Source: Pseudomonadota bacterium (GTDB lineage: Bacteria; Pseudomonadota; Gammaproteobacteria; Burkholderiales; Burkholderiaceae_D). From it: 15,614 nt of DNA. Position 1 is the first letter of the stretch. Each line of letters begins with the position of its first letter. Location: assembly GCA_018241865.1 (NCBI GenBank), contig JAFECY010000198.1, positions 1 to 15,614 of the forward strand, read 5' to 3'. Made by a program: the position numbers and the translations under genes. The notes under the pieces are model-generated. The model did not search any database. It was not told the origin of the DNA and saw only the letters and a program-made list of their open reading frames with translations. Of the stretch, positions 8,602 through 14,819 are shown piece after piece.

Positions 8602-9553
8602 TCCGCAACTGAACAAGAACGGCGAGCTGCAGCATCTGCTGAGCATCGAAGGCTTGCCCAAGTCCATCGTCACCCACATACTCGACACCGCTTCTTCCTT
8701 CGTCAGCATCGGCGACCGCGAAGTGAAGAAAGTGCCGCTGATGCGCGGCAAGAGCGTGTTCAACCTGTTCTTCGAGAATTCGACCCGCACGCGCACGACA
8801 TTTGAAATTGCGTCCAAGCGCCTGTCGGCCGATGTCATCAACCTCAACATCGCCGCTTCCAGCGCCTCCAAGGGCGAGTCACTGCTCGACACCATCGACA
8901 ACCTGGCGGCGATGCATGCCGACATGTTCGTGGTGCGCCATTCGCAATCCGGCGCGCCCTACCTGATCGCCAAGCACCTGATCGATACCAACCAATCGCA
9001 TGTCCACGTGGTCAATGCCGGCGACGGCCGTCACGCGCACCCGACCCAGGGTCTGCTCGACATGTACACCATTCGTCATTACAAGAAGGATTTCTCCAAC
9101 CTGACCGTGGCAATCGTCGGCGACATCCTGCACAGCCGCGTCGCGCGTTCCGACATCCATGCGCTGACCACGCTCGGTGTGCCGGAAATCCGCGCCATCG
9201 GCCCGCGCACCTTGCTGCCGAGCGGTCTGGAACAGATGGGCGTGCGCGTTTTCACCGACATCAACGAAGGCTTACGCGGCGTGGACGTGATCATCATGCT
9301 GCGCCTGCAGAACGAGCGCATGAGCGGCGCGCTACTGCCAAGCGCGCAGGAATTCTTCAAGAGCTACGGCCTGACCACCGAGCGTCTGGCGCTAGCCAAG
9401 CCGGACGCCATCGTCATGCATCCGGGGCCGATGAACCGCGGCGTCGAAATCGAATCGGCGGTAGCCGATGGCGCACAAGCGGTGATCCTGCCGCAGGTGA
9501 CCTTCGGGATTGCGGTACGGATGGCGGTAATGAGCATATTGGCGGGTAATTGA
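8594..9553 (+). CDS. pyrB: Aspartate carbamoyltransferase catalytic subunit
   Basis: This enzyme condenses carbamoyl phosphate with L-aspartate to form N-carbamoyl-aspartate, the second step of pyrimidine synthesis, in the cytosol. The carbamoyl-phosphate loop [12 protein letters not shown] is present, then [12 protein letters not shown], a HPTQ motif within [37 protein letters not shown] and the aspartate-loop [12 protein letters not shown]. The length of 319 residues is normal for the family. The ATG at 8594 overlaps the pyrR stop (8599-8601), so the two are translationally coupled. No pyrI (regulatory subunit) gene follows. Instead the downstream pyrC' encodes a non-catalytic dihydroorotase homologue, as in pseudomonad ATCases that form PyrB/PyrC' dodecamers. 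A class A ATCase is therefore expected. Confidence 0.97.
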
Positions 9554-9691
9554 CCGAATTGCGGGACAGAGTTTGCGAGGCGCTTCCCTCTCCACTTGCT
9601 GGAGAGGGAATGAGGGTGAAGATGGCGACGAGTTACTCTGTCCCCAACAAATTAAAACGAATTCTGTGACGCATACTACTTCCAGAAAATA
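9554..9691 (+). other. pyrB-pyrC' intercistronic spacer
   Basis: This is the only real gap in the yqgE-plsC block (138 bases). It holds the nested palindrome annotated separately and a short AT-rich stretch before pyrC'. I find no convincing -35/-10 pair, no U-tract terminator and no match to the PyrR-binding loop known from Bacillus. The ribosome binding site for pyrC' is weak (AGAAAA, about 3-8 bases ahead of the ATG). Confidence 0.6.
9563..9644. repeat. Nested palindrome, REP/MITE-like element
   Basis: The outer arms are perfect 10-base inverted repeats, GGGACAGAGT (9563-9572) and ACTCTGTCCC (9635-9644). Inside them is a perfect 11-base inverted repeat, TTCCCTCTCCA (9584-9594) and its complement (9600-9610), around a 5-base loop. 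A purine-rich GAGGGTGAAG stretch follows. CGAATT occurs on both sides (9555-9560 and 9658-9663) and could be a target-site duplication or chance. There is no following T-run, so it is not a standard terminator. The terminal repeats and the CCCTCTCC/GGAGAGGG core resemble dispersed intergenic repeats of proteobacteria. Copy number in this genome cannot be seen here. Confidence 0.65.
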
Positions 9692-10990
9692 ATGAAACTC
9701 CACATCAAAAACGGCCATCTGATCGACCCGGCCAACAATGTCGATGCAAAAAAAGATGTGTACATTGCCGACGGCAAGATCGCCGGTGTCGGCAATGCGC
9801 CGGCCGGCTTCGCTGCCGATCAGACCATCGATGCCAGCGGCCTCACCGTCATTCCCGGCCTAGTCGATCTGAGCGCGCGCCTGCGCGAACCCGGTTACGA
9901 ATACAAGGCCACGCTGGAATCGGAAATGCAGGCAGCAGTGCAGGGCGGCGTCACCAGCCTGATCTGCCCGCCGGATACCGACCCGGTGCTGGACGAACCC
10001 GGTCTGGTCGAGATGCTCAAGCATCGCGCCCGCCTGCTCAACCAAGCGCATGTCTATCCGCTCGGCGCGCTCACCATCGGCTTGAAAGGCCAGGCGCTGA
10101 CCGAGATGGCGGAACTGACCGAAGCCGGCTGCATCGGCTTCTCGCAGGCGGAGGAAGCCATCCTCGACACCAACGTGCTGCTGCGCGCGTTGCAGTATGC
10201 TAAGACCTTCGACTACACCGTCTGGCTGCGGCCGCAGGACGCCCACATCGGGCGCGGCGGCATTGCGCACAGTGGCGCGGTGGCGTCACGCCTCGGCCTG
10301 TCGAGCGTGCCGGTGATGGCGGAAACGATTGCCCTGCACACGATCTTTGAACTGGTACGCGCCACCGGTGCGCGCGTCCACCTGTGCCGCATGTCCTCGG
10401 CGGCCGGCCTCGATTTGGTGCGCCAAGCGAAGGTGGCGGGTTTGCCGGTTTCCTGCGATGTCGGCGTGCACCACATCCACCTGACCGACATGGATATCGG
10501 TTTCTTCGATTCCAACGCGCGCCTGGTGCCGCCGCTGCGCAGTCAGCGCGACCGCGACGCCATTCGCCAGGGGCTGGTCGATGGCACCATCGACGCCATC
10601 TGTTCCGACCATACGCCGGTCGATGACGATGAAAAACTGCTGCCCTTCGGCGAAGCCTCGCCGGGCGCGACCGGCCTCGAACTGCTGCTGCCGCTGACCC
10701 TGAAATGGGCCGAAGAAAGCGGCGGCAAGGATGGCGCACTGCTGCGCGCTATCGGCAAGATCACGGCCGACGCCGCGCAGATCGCCGGCTTGCGGGCAGG
10801 GTCGCTGGGCATCGGCAGTGCGGCGGATGTTTGCCTGTTCGACCCGGCGGCGCGCTGGAAAGTGGAAGCGAAGGCGCTGGCCAGCCAGGGCAAGCACACG
10901 CCCTTCCTCGGCTATGAGTTGGCCGGGCAGGTGAATGCCACCATCGTCGCCGGCCACATTGCCTGGCAACGCAAGACGGAGCGCGCTTGA
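9692..10990 (+). CDS. pyrC: Non-catalytic dihydroorotase homologue (pDHO, PyrC'), ATCase partner
   Basis: The 432-residue protein has the amidohydrolase fold of class I dihydroorotase: IPGLVDL..., LREPG at 64-68, GGVTSLICPPDTDPV, SDHTPVDDD and a C-terminal beta-sandwich part (IGSAADVCLFD). Key metal ligands are gone. The canonical DxHxHLREPG reads DLSARLREPG, so the two His are S61 and R63. The bridging acid region reads GFSQAEEA instead of FTDDG. The HCED segment reads LRPQD (R180 for His). The next His region reads HLCRMSS (R233). The final Asp in SDHTP remains. By analogy with Pseudomonas PyrC', it should be inactive and instead bind PyrB to build the active ATCase dodecamer. An active dihydroorotase must then be encoded elsewhere. 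The start at 9692 follows the repeat-bearing spacer; the stop overlaps plsC. Confidence 0.94.
   Translation: MKLHIKNGHLIDPANNVDAKKDVYIADGKIAGVGNAPAGFAADQTIDASGLTVIPGLVDLSARLREPGYEYKATLESEMQAAVQGGVTSLICPPDTDPVLDEPGLVEMLKHRARLLNQAHVYPLGALTIGLKGQALTEMAELTEAGCIGFSQAEEAILDTNVLLRALQYAKTFDYTVWLRPQDAHIGRGGIAHSGAVASRLGLSSVPVMAETIALHTIFELVRATGARVHLCRMSSAAGLDLVRQAKVAGLPVSCDVGVHHIHLTDMDIGFFDSNARLVPPLRSQRDRDAIRQGLVDGTIDAICSDHTPVDDDEKLLPFGEASPGATGLELLLPLTLKWAEESGGKDGALLRAIGKITADAAQIAGLRAGSLGIGSAADVCLFDPAARWKVEAKALASQGKHTPFLGYELAGQVNATIVAGHIAWQRKTERA
10978..10981 (+). promoter_or_regulatory. Ribosome binding site for plsC, inside pyrC'
   Basis: GGAG lies 5 bases ahead of the TTG at 10987, inside the last codons of pyrC'. 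This good spacing supports the unusual TTG start, which overlaps the pyrC' stop codon as TTGA. Confidence 0.6.
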
Positions 10991-11715
10991 TCGTCTGGAA
11001 CCTGCTGCGCGTTTGTCTGCATCTTTGTATCGGTCTGTGGACTTGCGCGCTGGTCTTCCCCTTCACCGATGACGCCGGCCGCGCCTGGCGCATCAAGCAC
11101 TGGTCGGTCAAGCTGCTGGCGATCTGCGGCATCGAGGTCGAAGTCGTCCACAGCGTCGCCGGACCGCTGGCGCCGCGCGCGCTGATCGTTGCCAATCACA
11201 TTTCTTGGCTCGATATCTTTGTCATCAACACGCTGCATCCCTGCCGCTTTGTCGCCAAGTCCGACATCCGCAACTGGCCGCTGATCGGCTGGCTGTGCGA
11301 CAAATCCGGCACCATCTTCATCGCGCGCGGCAAGCTGCGCGATGTGCGCCGCATTTACGAAGGGCTGGTGCACAGTCTGCAGGTCGGCGAACATGTTGCC
11401 TTCTTCCCGGAAGGCACCACCAGCCTGCAGGGCACGGTCCTGCCTTTCCATTCCAATCTGTTTGAAGCGGCGGTCGAGGCGCAAGTGCCGGTGCAGCCGT
11501 TTGCCTTGCGTTATGTGGATGCAGGTGGCGGTTTTCCGAAGGCGATCGAGTTTGTCGGCGACATGACTTTCGTGGAAAGCATGGTGGCGATTCTGAAGGC
11601 GGGAAGGATTCGGGCGGAATTGATTAGGTTGCCCTTGATCGAGACGGCGGGGTGCCATCGTCGCGAATTGGGGGAGGCGGCGCGAGAGGCGATTTCCTCG
11701 GTGCTAAGTCAGTGA
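10987..11715 (+). CDS. plsC: 1-acyl-sn-glycerol-3-phosphate acyltransferase (PlsC family)
   Basis: Members of this family transfer an acyl chain to lysophosphatidic acid at the inner membrane, giving phosphatidic acid for phospholipid synthesis. The catalytic HX4D motif is NHISWLD, with H71 and D76. The second block is FFPEGTTS (F140-P141-E142-G143), which binds the glycerol phosphate. A hydrophobic N-terminal segment (residues 2-25) likely anchors it in the membrane. The 242-residue length is typical. The start is TTG at 10987, overlapping the pyrC' stop by four bases with a GGAG site ahead, so it is probably translated together with pyrC'. Many genomes carry several PlsC paralogues, and some acylate other lipids such as ornithine lipids. 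The exact acceptor is therefore not certain. The gene ends 13 bases from the convergent gcdH. Confidence 0.88.
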   Translation: MIVWNLLRVCLHLCIGLWTCALVFPFTDDAGRAWRIKHWSVKLLAICGIEVEVVHSVAGPLAPRALIVANHISWLDIFVINTLHPCRFVAKSDIRNWPLIGWLCDKSGTIFIARGKLRDVRRIYEGLVHSLQVGEHVAFFPEGTTSLQGTVLPFHSNLFEAAVEAQVPVQPFALRYVDAGGGFPKAIEFVGDMTFVESMVAILKAGRIRAELIRLPLIETAGCHRRELGEAAREAISSVLSQ

Positions 11716-11728
11716 AGCGCTGTATGGA

Positions 11729-12913
11729 TTACTGAAACGCCGCTATCCCCGTCTGCGCCCGCCCCAATATCAGCGCATGGATATCGTGCGTGCCTTCGTA
11801 GGTATTCACCACTTCCAGGTTGAGCAAGTGGCGGATGACGCCAAACTCGTCCGAGATGCCGTTCCCGCCCAGCATGTCGCGCGCCACCCGCGCGATGTCG
11901 AGCGCCTTGCCGCAGGAATTGCGCTTCATCATCGAGGTGAGTTCGACCGATGCCGTGCCTTCATCCTTCATGCGGCCGAAGCGCAGACAGGCTTGCAAGC
12001 CGAGCGTGATTTCGGTCTGCATGTCGGCCAGTTTTTTCTGCACCAGTTGGTTGGCCGCCAGCGGCCGGCTGAATTGCTGGCGGTCGAGCACGTACTGGCG
12101 CGCGATGTGCCAGCACGATTCCGCTGCGCCCAGCGCACCCCAAGCGATGCCGTAGCGCGCCGCGTCGAGGCAGGTGAAGGGACCTTTCAAACCGCGCACA
12201 TCGGGGAAGGCGTTTTCTTCCGGGCAGAACACGTTTTGCATGACGATCTCGCCGGTGACCGAGGCGCGCAAGCCGAACTTGCCGTGGATCGCCGGCGCGC
12301 TCAAGCCGGCCATGCTCTTGTCGAGGATGAAGCCGCGGATGGCGTCGCTGTCATCCTTGGCCCAGACCACGAACACATCGGCGATCGGCGCATTGGTGAT
12401 CCACATCTTGCTGCCGTTGAGGAGATAGCCGCCGTCGGCTTGCTTCGCGCGTGTCGCCATCGCACCGGGATCGGAGCCGTGGTCGGGTTCGGTCAGGCCG
12501 AAGCAACCGATCCATTCGCCGCTGGCCAGCTTCGGCAAATATTTCTTGCGCTGCGCTTCGCTGCCGAAGGTGTGGATCGGCGTCATCACCAACGAGGATT
12601 GCACGCTCATCATCGAGCGGTAGCCGGAATCGACGCGCTCGACTTCGCGCGCGATCAAGCCGTAGCTGACGTAGTTCAGCCCCGCGCCGCCGTACTGTTC
12701 GGGGATGGTCGCGCCGAGCAGGCCGAGCGCGCCCATCTCGCGGAAGATAGCAGAGTCGGTCTGTTCATTGCGGAAGGCTTGCAGGATGCGCGGCTGTAGT
12801 TTGCCTTGGCAATAGCTGCGGGCGGCGTCGCGCACCATGCGTTCGCTGTCGCTCAATTGCTGTTCCAGCAGCAGCGGGTCGTCCCACTGGAAGGCGGCTT
12901 TGCTTGCACTCAT
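11729..12913 (-). CDS. gcdH: Glutaryl-CoA dehydrogenase (acyl-CoA dehydrogenase family)
   Basis: This is an FAD enzyme that oxidises and decarboxylates glutaryl-CoA to crotonyl-CoA in lysine and tryptophan breakdown. The 394-residue protein closely follows the family: [16 protein letters not shown], with R99 at the position that binds the glutaryl carboxylate; [32 protein letters not shown]; and, at the C-terminus, [17 protein letters not shown], with E373 as catalytic base. This arginine and this C-terminal motif separate glutaryl-CoA dehydrogenases from general acyl-CoA dehydrogenases. The ATG at 12913 has a strong AAGGAG five bases ahead. It overlaps the stop of the flavin-reductase gene as ATGA. 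The frame extends further upstream, but that part is a shadow of the flavin reductase gene. No CoA-transferase or LysR gene, common partners elsewhere, is adjacent. Confidence 0.95.
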   Translation of the reverse strand: MSASKAAFQWDDPLLLEQQLSDSERMVRDAARSYCQGKLQPRILQAFRNEQTDSAIFREMGALGLLGATIPEQYGGAGLNYVSYGLIAREVERVDSGYRSMMSVQSSLVMTPIHTFGSEAQRKKYLPKLASGEWIGCFGLTEPDHGSDPGAMATRAKQADGGYLLNGSKMWITNAPIADVFVVWAKDDSDAIRGFILDKSMAGLSAPAIHGKFGLRASVTGEIVMQNVFCPEENAFPDVRGLKGPFTCLDAARYGIAWGALGAAESCWHIARQYVLDRQQFSRPLAANQLVQKKLADMQTEITLGLQACLRFGRMKDEGTASVELTSMMKRNSCGKALDIARVARDMLGGNGISDEFGVIRHLLNLEVVNTYEGTHDIHALILGRAQTGIAAFQ

Positions 12914-13425
12914 GGCTGCTCCTTGTGCGTGCTGACGTAATGGCCGCCGTGGAACACCAGCGCTGCTTGCGGCGCGGCGTCGCAATGCTCGACTAGGCCG
13001 ACGAAAATCGTGTGATCGCCTTCCGGGTAGCGGCTGCGGTTGGCGCAATCGAACCAAGCCGCCGCGCCCTTCAGGATCGGGCAGCCGGATGCCGAGAGTG
13101 TGTACTCGACGCCGGCGAAGCGATTGTCGATACGGCGCGAAAAGCGATCGGCCAGCGCGACTTGCTGCGCGCCCAGTACGTTGACGACGTAATGCGACGC
13201 CGCCGAAAACACCGGCAGGCTGCGCGCGCTGTCGGCCAAGCTCCACAGCACCAGCGGCGGCGTCAGTGACACCGAGTTGAACGACGTCGCGGTCAGGCCG
13301 ACGAACCCGCCGTCTGGTAAGCGCGTGGTGACGATGGCCACTCCGGTGGCGAACTGCGACAGCGCATTGCGGAAATGGCGCGCGTCGAGCGGAGCGGAGA
13401 TGTCACGCGGCGGGGTTTTGTGCAT
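12910..13425 (-). CDS. Flavin reductase domain protein (FMN-binding split-barrel)
   Basis: The 171-residue protein has the flavin reductase-like fold: [17 protein letters not shown] near the start, then [20 protein letters not shown] (the FMN-binding signature) at about 43-62, YVVNVLG, and [13 protein letters not shown] near the C-terminus. Such proteins reduce FMN or FAD with NAD(P)H and usually feed a two-component monooxygenase. No monooxygenase gene is visible here. It is the first gene of a - strand pair, and its stop overlaps the gcdH start by four bases, so the two are translationally coupled. The ATG at 13425 has no good Shine-Dalgarno. A CATAAT hexamer lies about 30 bases upstream. 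The electron acceptor is unknown, so I give no symbol. Confidence 0.88.
   Translation of the reverse strand: MHKTPPRDISAPLDARHFRNALSQFATGVAIVTTRLPDGGFVGLTATSFNSVSLTPPLVLWSLADSARSLPVFSAASHYVVNVLGAQQVALADRFSRRIDNRFAGVEYTLSASGCPILKGAAAWFDCANRSRYPEGDHTIFVGLVEHCDAAPQAALVFHGGHYVSTHKEQP
12919..12924 (-). promoter_or_regulatory. Strong ribosome binding site for gcdH
   Basis: AAGGAG on the - strand, five bases ahead of the ATG at 12913. It decides the gcdH start within a longer open frame and sits in the last codons of the upstream flavin-reductase gene. Confidence 0.8.
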
Positions 13426-13455
13426 CGGGAATTTCTATCGGGGAGACTGGTGTCC

Positions 13456-13461
13456 ATTATG
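13456..13461 (-). promoter_or_regulatory. Possible -10 box for the flavin reductase-gcdH unit
   Basis: CATAAT on the - strand matches TATAAT in five of six positions and lies 30 bases ahead of the flavin reductase ATG. No good -35 is seen at 16-18 bases spacing, so this is only a candidate. It lies between the stop of the upstream regulator gene (13482) and the flavin reductase start, so a separate promoter for the pair is possible. Confidence 0.3.
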
Positions 13462-13481
13462 CCGAAAAGATACAAGCAAGG

Positions 13482-14234
13482 CTATTTGCGCGGCGGCTGC
13501 CCCGGCTTGCGCAGCAGCGCCTCAAACGCCTTCGGCTTCCAGGCGCGCGCTGCTAGCATGAAGCTGATGGCGAAGCGGTCTTCGTAAGCCAGCTTGGCGT
13601 CGGCCTGGTGCTGTTGCGCGAATTCGCGCGCGACTTCTTTCAAACGGGCGATCAGCGCGGCGACCGATTGCCGCGACAGCATCACGCTCACCAGCCGCAG
13701 GACTTCATCCTCGCCGTCGAATTTTGCATCGAGGTAGTCGGCGTAGGCTTGCTCGCGGAAGTAATTTTGAATCGGCCCGTTCGGTATCCAGCGGAAGGTG
13801 CGGGCGATCAGCAGCTTGACGCGGTTGTTGGGTAGCAGTTCGAGAAAGCCGATCTTGTCCAGCCGCACCAAATGTTTGACGATTTCCGCTTCGCTCAGGT
13901 CGAAGCCTTCCATGATCTGCTCGACCGTGAGTTGGTTGAAGGCGGATACCGCCACCAAGAACAGGCGCGGGTCGCCGATGATTTCTTTTTCTTGGGCATG
14001 CGTCAGTTGCGTAATCAACCGCACGTCTTCGTCGGCGACGCTGGCCAGTTCGCGGAAATCGATGTCGGCCGCTTTCAAAATATCGTCGAGTCGCTGCAGA
14101 GTGAAATTCTTTTGCGAGAACATGCGTTTGACGCTGGCTTCCGACATGCCGATGCGCTCGGCCAGATCGGCATAGGTGATGCCGCGCGCCTTCAGGCTGC
14201 GTTTGAGGGAATCGACGATGGCGCTGGCTTGCAT
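13482..14234 (-). CDS. XRE-family helix-turn-helix regulator with long C-terminal part
   Basis: The protein has 250 residues. The N-terminus is a Cro/CI-type helix-turn-helix at about residues 5-58: IVDSLKRSLKARGITYADLA, then ERIGMSEASVKRMFSQKNFT, then a helix ending in LASVA. The C-terminal ~190 residues are mostly helical. They include a second possible winged-helix-like stretch (LTVEQIMEGFDLSEAEIVKHLVRLDKIGFLELL), which could read a regulatory state or help bind DNA. The ATG at 14234 has GAGGA seven bases ahead. The frame opens about 54 codons further, but that part overlaps the divergent promoter region. It diverges from the secreted-protein genes starting at 14379 and may control them; that is inference. 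The target and ligand are unknown. Confidence 0.85.
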   Translation of the reverse strand: MQASAIVDSLKRSLKARGITYADLAERIGMSEASVKRMFSQKNFTLQRLDDILKAADIDFRELASVADEDVRLITQLTHAQEKEIIGDPRLFLVAVSAFNQLTVEQIMEGFDLSEAEIVKHLVRLDKIGFLELLPNNRVKLLIARTFRWIPNGPIQNYFREQAYADYLDAKFDGEDEVLRLVSVMLSRQSVAALIARLKEVAREFAQQHQADAKLAYEDRFAISFMLAARAWKPKAFEALLRKPGQPPRK

Positions 14235-14378
14235 GGGTTTTTCCTCATGGTTGGGTAGCGGAAAATGATACACCAAGCTTTCCCATTCTCGACCATTGGC
14301 AAACCACTTGAGTTGTGTTTCGGTTGCGGCGAAGATCGCGCCACCCATCGATTCCGATGCGGGTTCAAGGAGAAAGAT
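14235..14378. promoter_or_regulatory. Divergent intergenic region, regulator versus secreted-protein genes
   Basis: These 144 bases separate two divergent starts, so promoters for both are expected here. On the - strand TATCAT (plus positions 14265-14270) matches TATAAT in five of six positions, 30 bases ahead of the regulator ATG, but lacks a good -35. On the + strand TTGAGT (14308-14313) is followed after 17 bases by GAAGAT, a weak pair. No clear operator palindrome was found by eye. Confidence 0.4.
14367..14372 (+). promoter_or_regulatory. Ribosome binding site for the secreted Gly/Ser/Val-rich protein
   Basis: AAGGAG, six bases ahead of the ATG at 14379. It selects this start over the upstream in-frame ATG at 14265 and places the signal peptide at the N-terminus. 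Confidence 0.85.
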
Positions 14379-14807
14379 ATGAAACGGATTCTGCACATTG
14401 CCACTCTTTGCGCTACCTTCAGCGCCATCTTAGTCACGGGTAGTGCCCATGCTGCCATGAACGGCAGCGAATTGTCTGGCGCGGGTTCACAAGCCTTGTC
14501 GGATGCGTCTGGCATGGTGGTAGTCGGCACCATGTCGATGGTCGCCGGCTCCGGTGAGGTGTTGGTGACGAGTGTAAAAACCGTCGGCGAAGCGTCGGAA
14601 GTGGTGCTGACCAAGGTTGCCGATGGCGTCAGTACCACGATCCGCGTCAGCGGCAAGGCGGCGCAGGCGCTGTCGCAGGCGACTGGCAAAGCGGTGCAGG
14701 TGGTAGCGATGTCAACCGGGCACATGCTGGTGGCGTCCGGCAAGGCGATCGCCTTCATCCCCAATGAAATCGGTACGGCGTTGCTGCACCATTCGACTTA
14801 TCAATAA
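14379..14807 (+). CDS. Small secreted Gly/Ser/Val-rich protein of unknown function
   Basis: The 142-residue protein starts with a standard signal peptide: MKR, a hydrophobic core (ILHIATLCATFSAILVTG) and an AHA cleavage site after residue 25. The mature part of 117 residues is rich in Gly, Ser, Ala, Val and Thr, lacks Cys and Trp, and has few charges. It contains a two-copy repeat: residues 38-53 (QALSDASGMVVVGTMS) and 96-112 (QALSQATGKAVQVVAMS). No enzyme motif is visible. The alternating small and hydrophobic residues suggest a surface, periplasmic or assembly-prone protein. It is followed after 12 bases by a second secreted protein gene (DUF2145) and diverges from an HTH regulator, so the three may form a unit. 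I do not recognise its family with certainty. Confidence 0.82.
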   Translation: MKRILHIATLCATFSAILVTGSAHAAMNGSELSGAGSQALSDASGMVVVGTMSMVAGSGEVLVTSVKTVGEASEVVLTKVADGVSTTIRVSGKAAQALSQATGKAVQVVAMSTGHMLVASGKAIAFIPNEIGTALLHHSTYQ

Positions 14808-14819
14808 GCGGAGATGAGC

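Noticed and set aside
9584..9610. Intrinsic terminator after pyrB
   Set aside because: The hairpin is strong but is followed by a purine-rich stretch, not a T-run. It better fits a REP-like element.
11777..12799. 340-codon + strand open frame opposite gcdH
   Set aside because: It is an antisense shadow with no motif, while gcdH is certain on the - strand.
12914..13246. N-terminal extension of gcdH
   Set aside because: It is Arg-rich shadow sequence over the flavin reductase gene. AAGGAG and the family length support the start at 12913.
14235..14396. Longer start for the HTH regulator (ATG at 14396)
   Set aside because: It would overlap the start of the divergent secreted-protein gene and precede the HTH with unrelated sequence. 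The ATG at 14234 has a good ribosome binding site.
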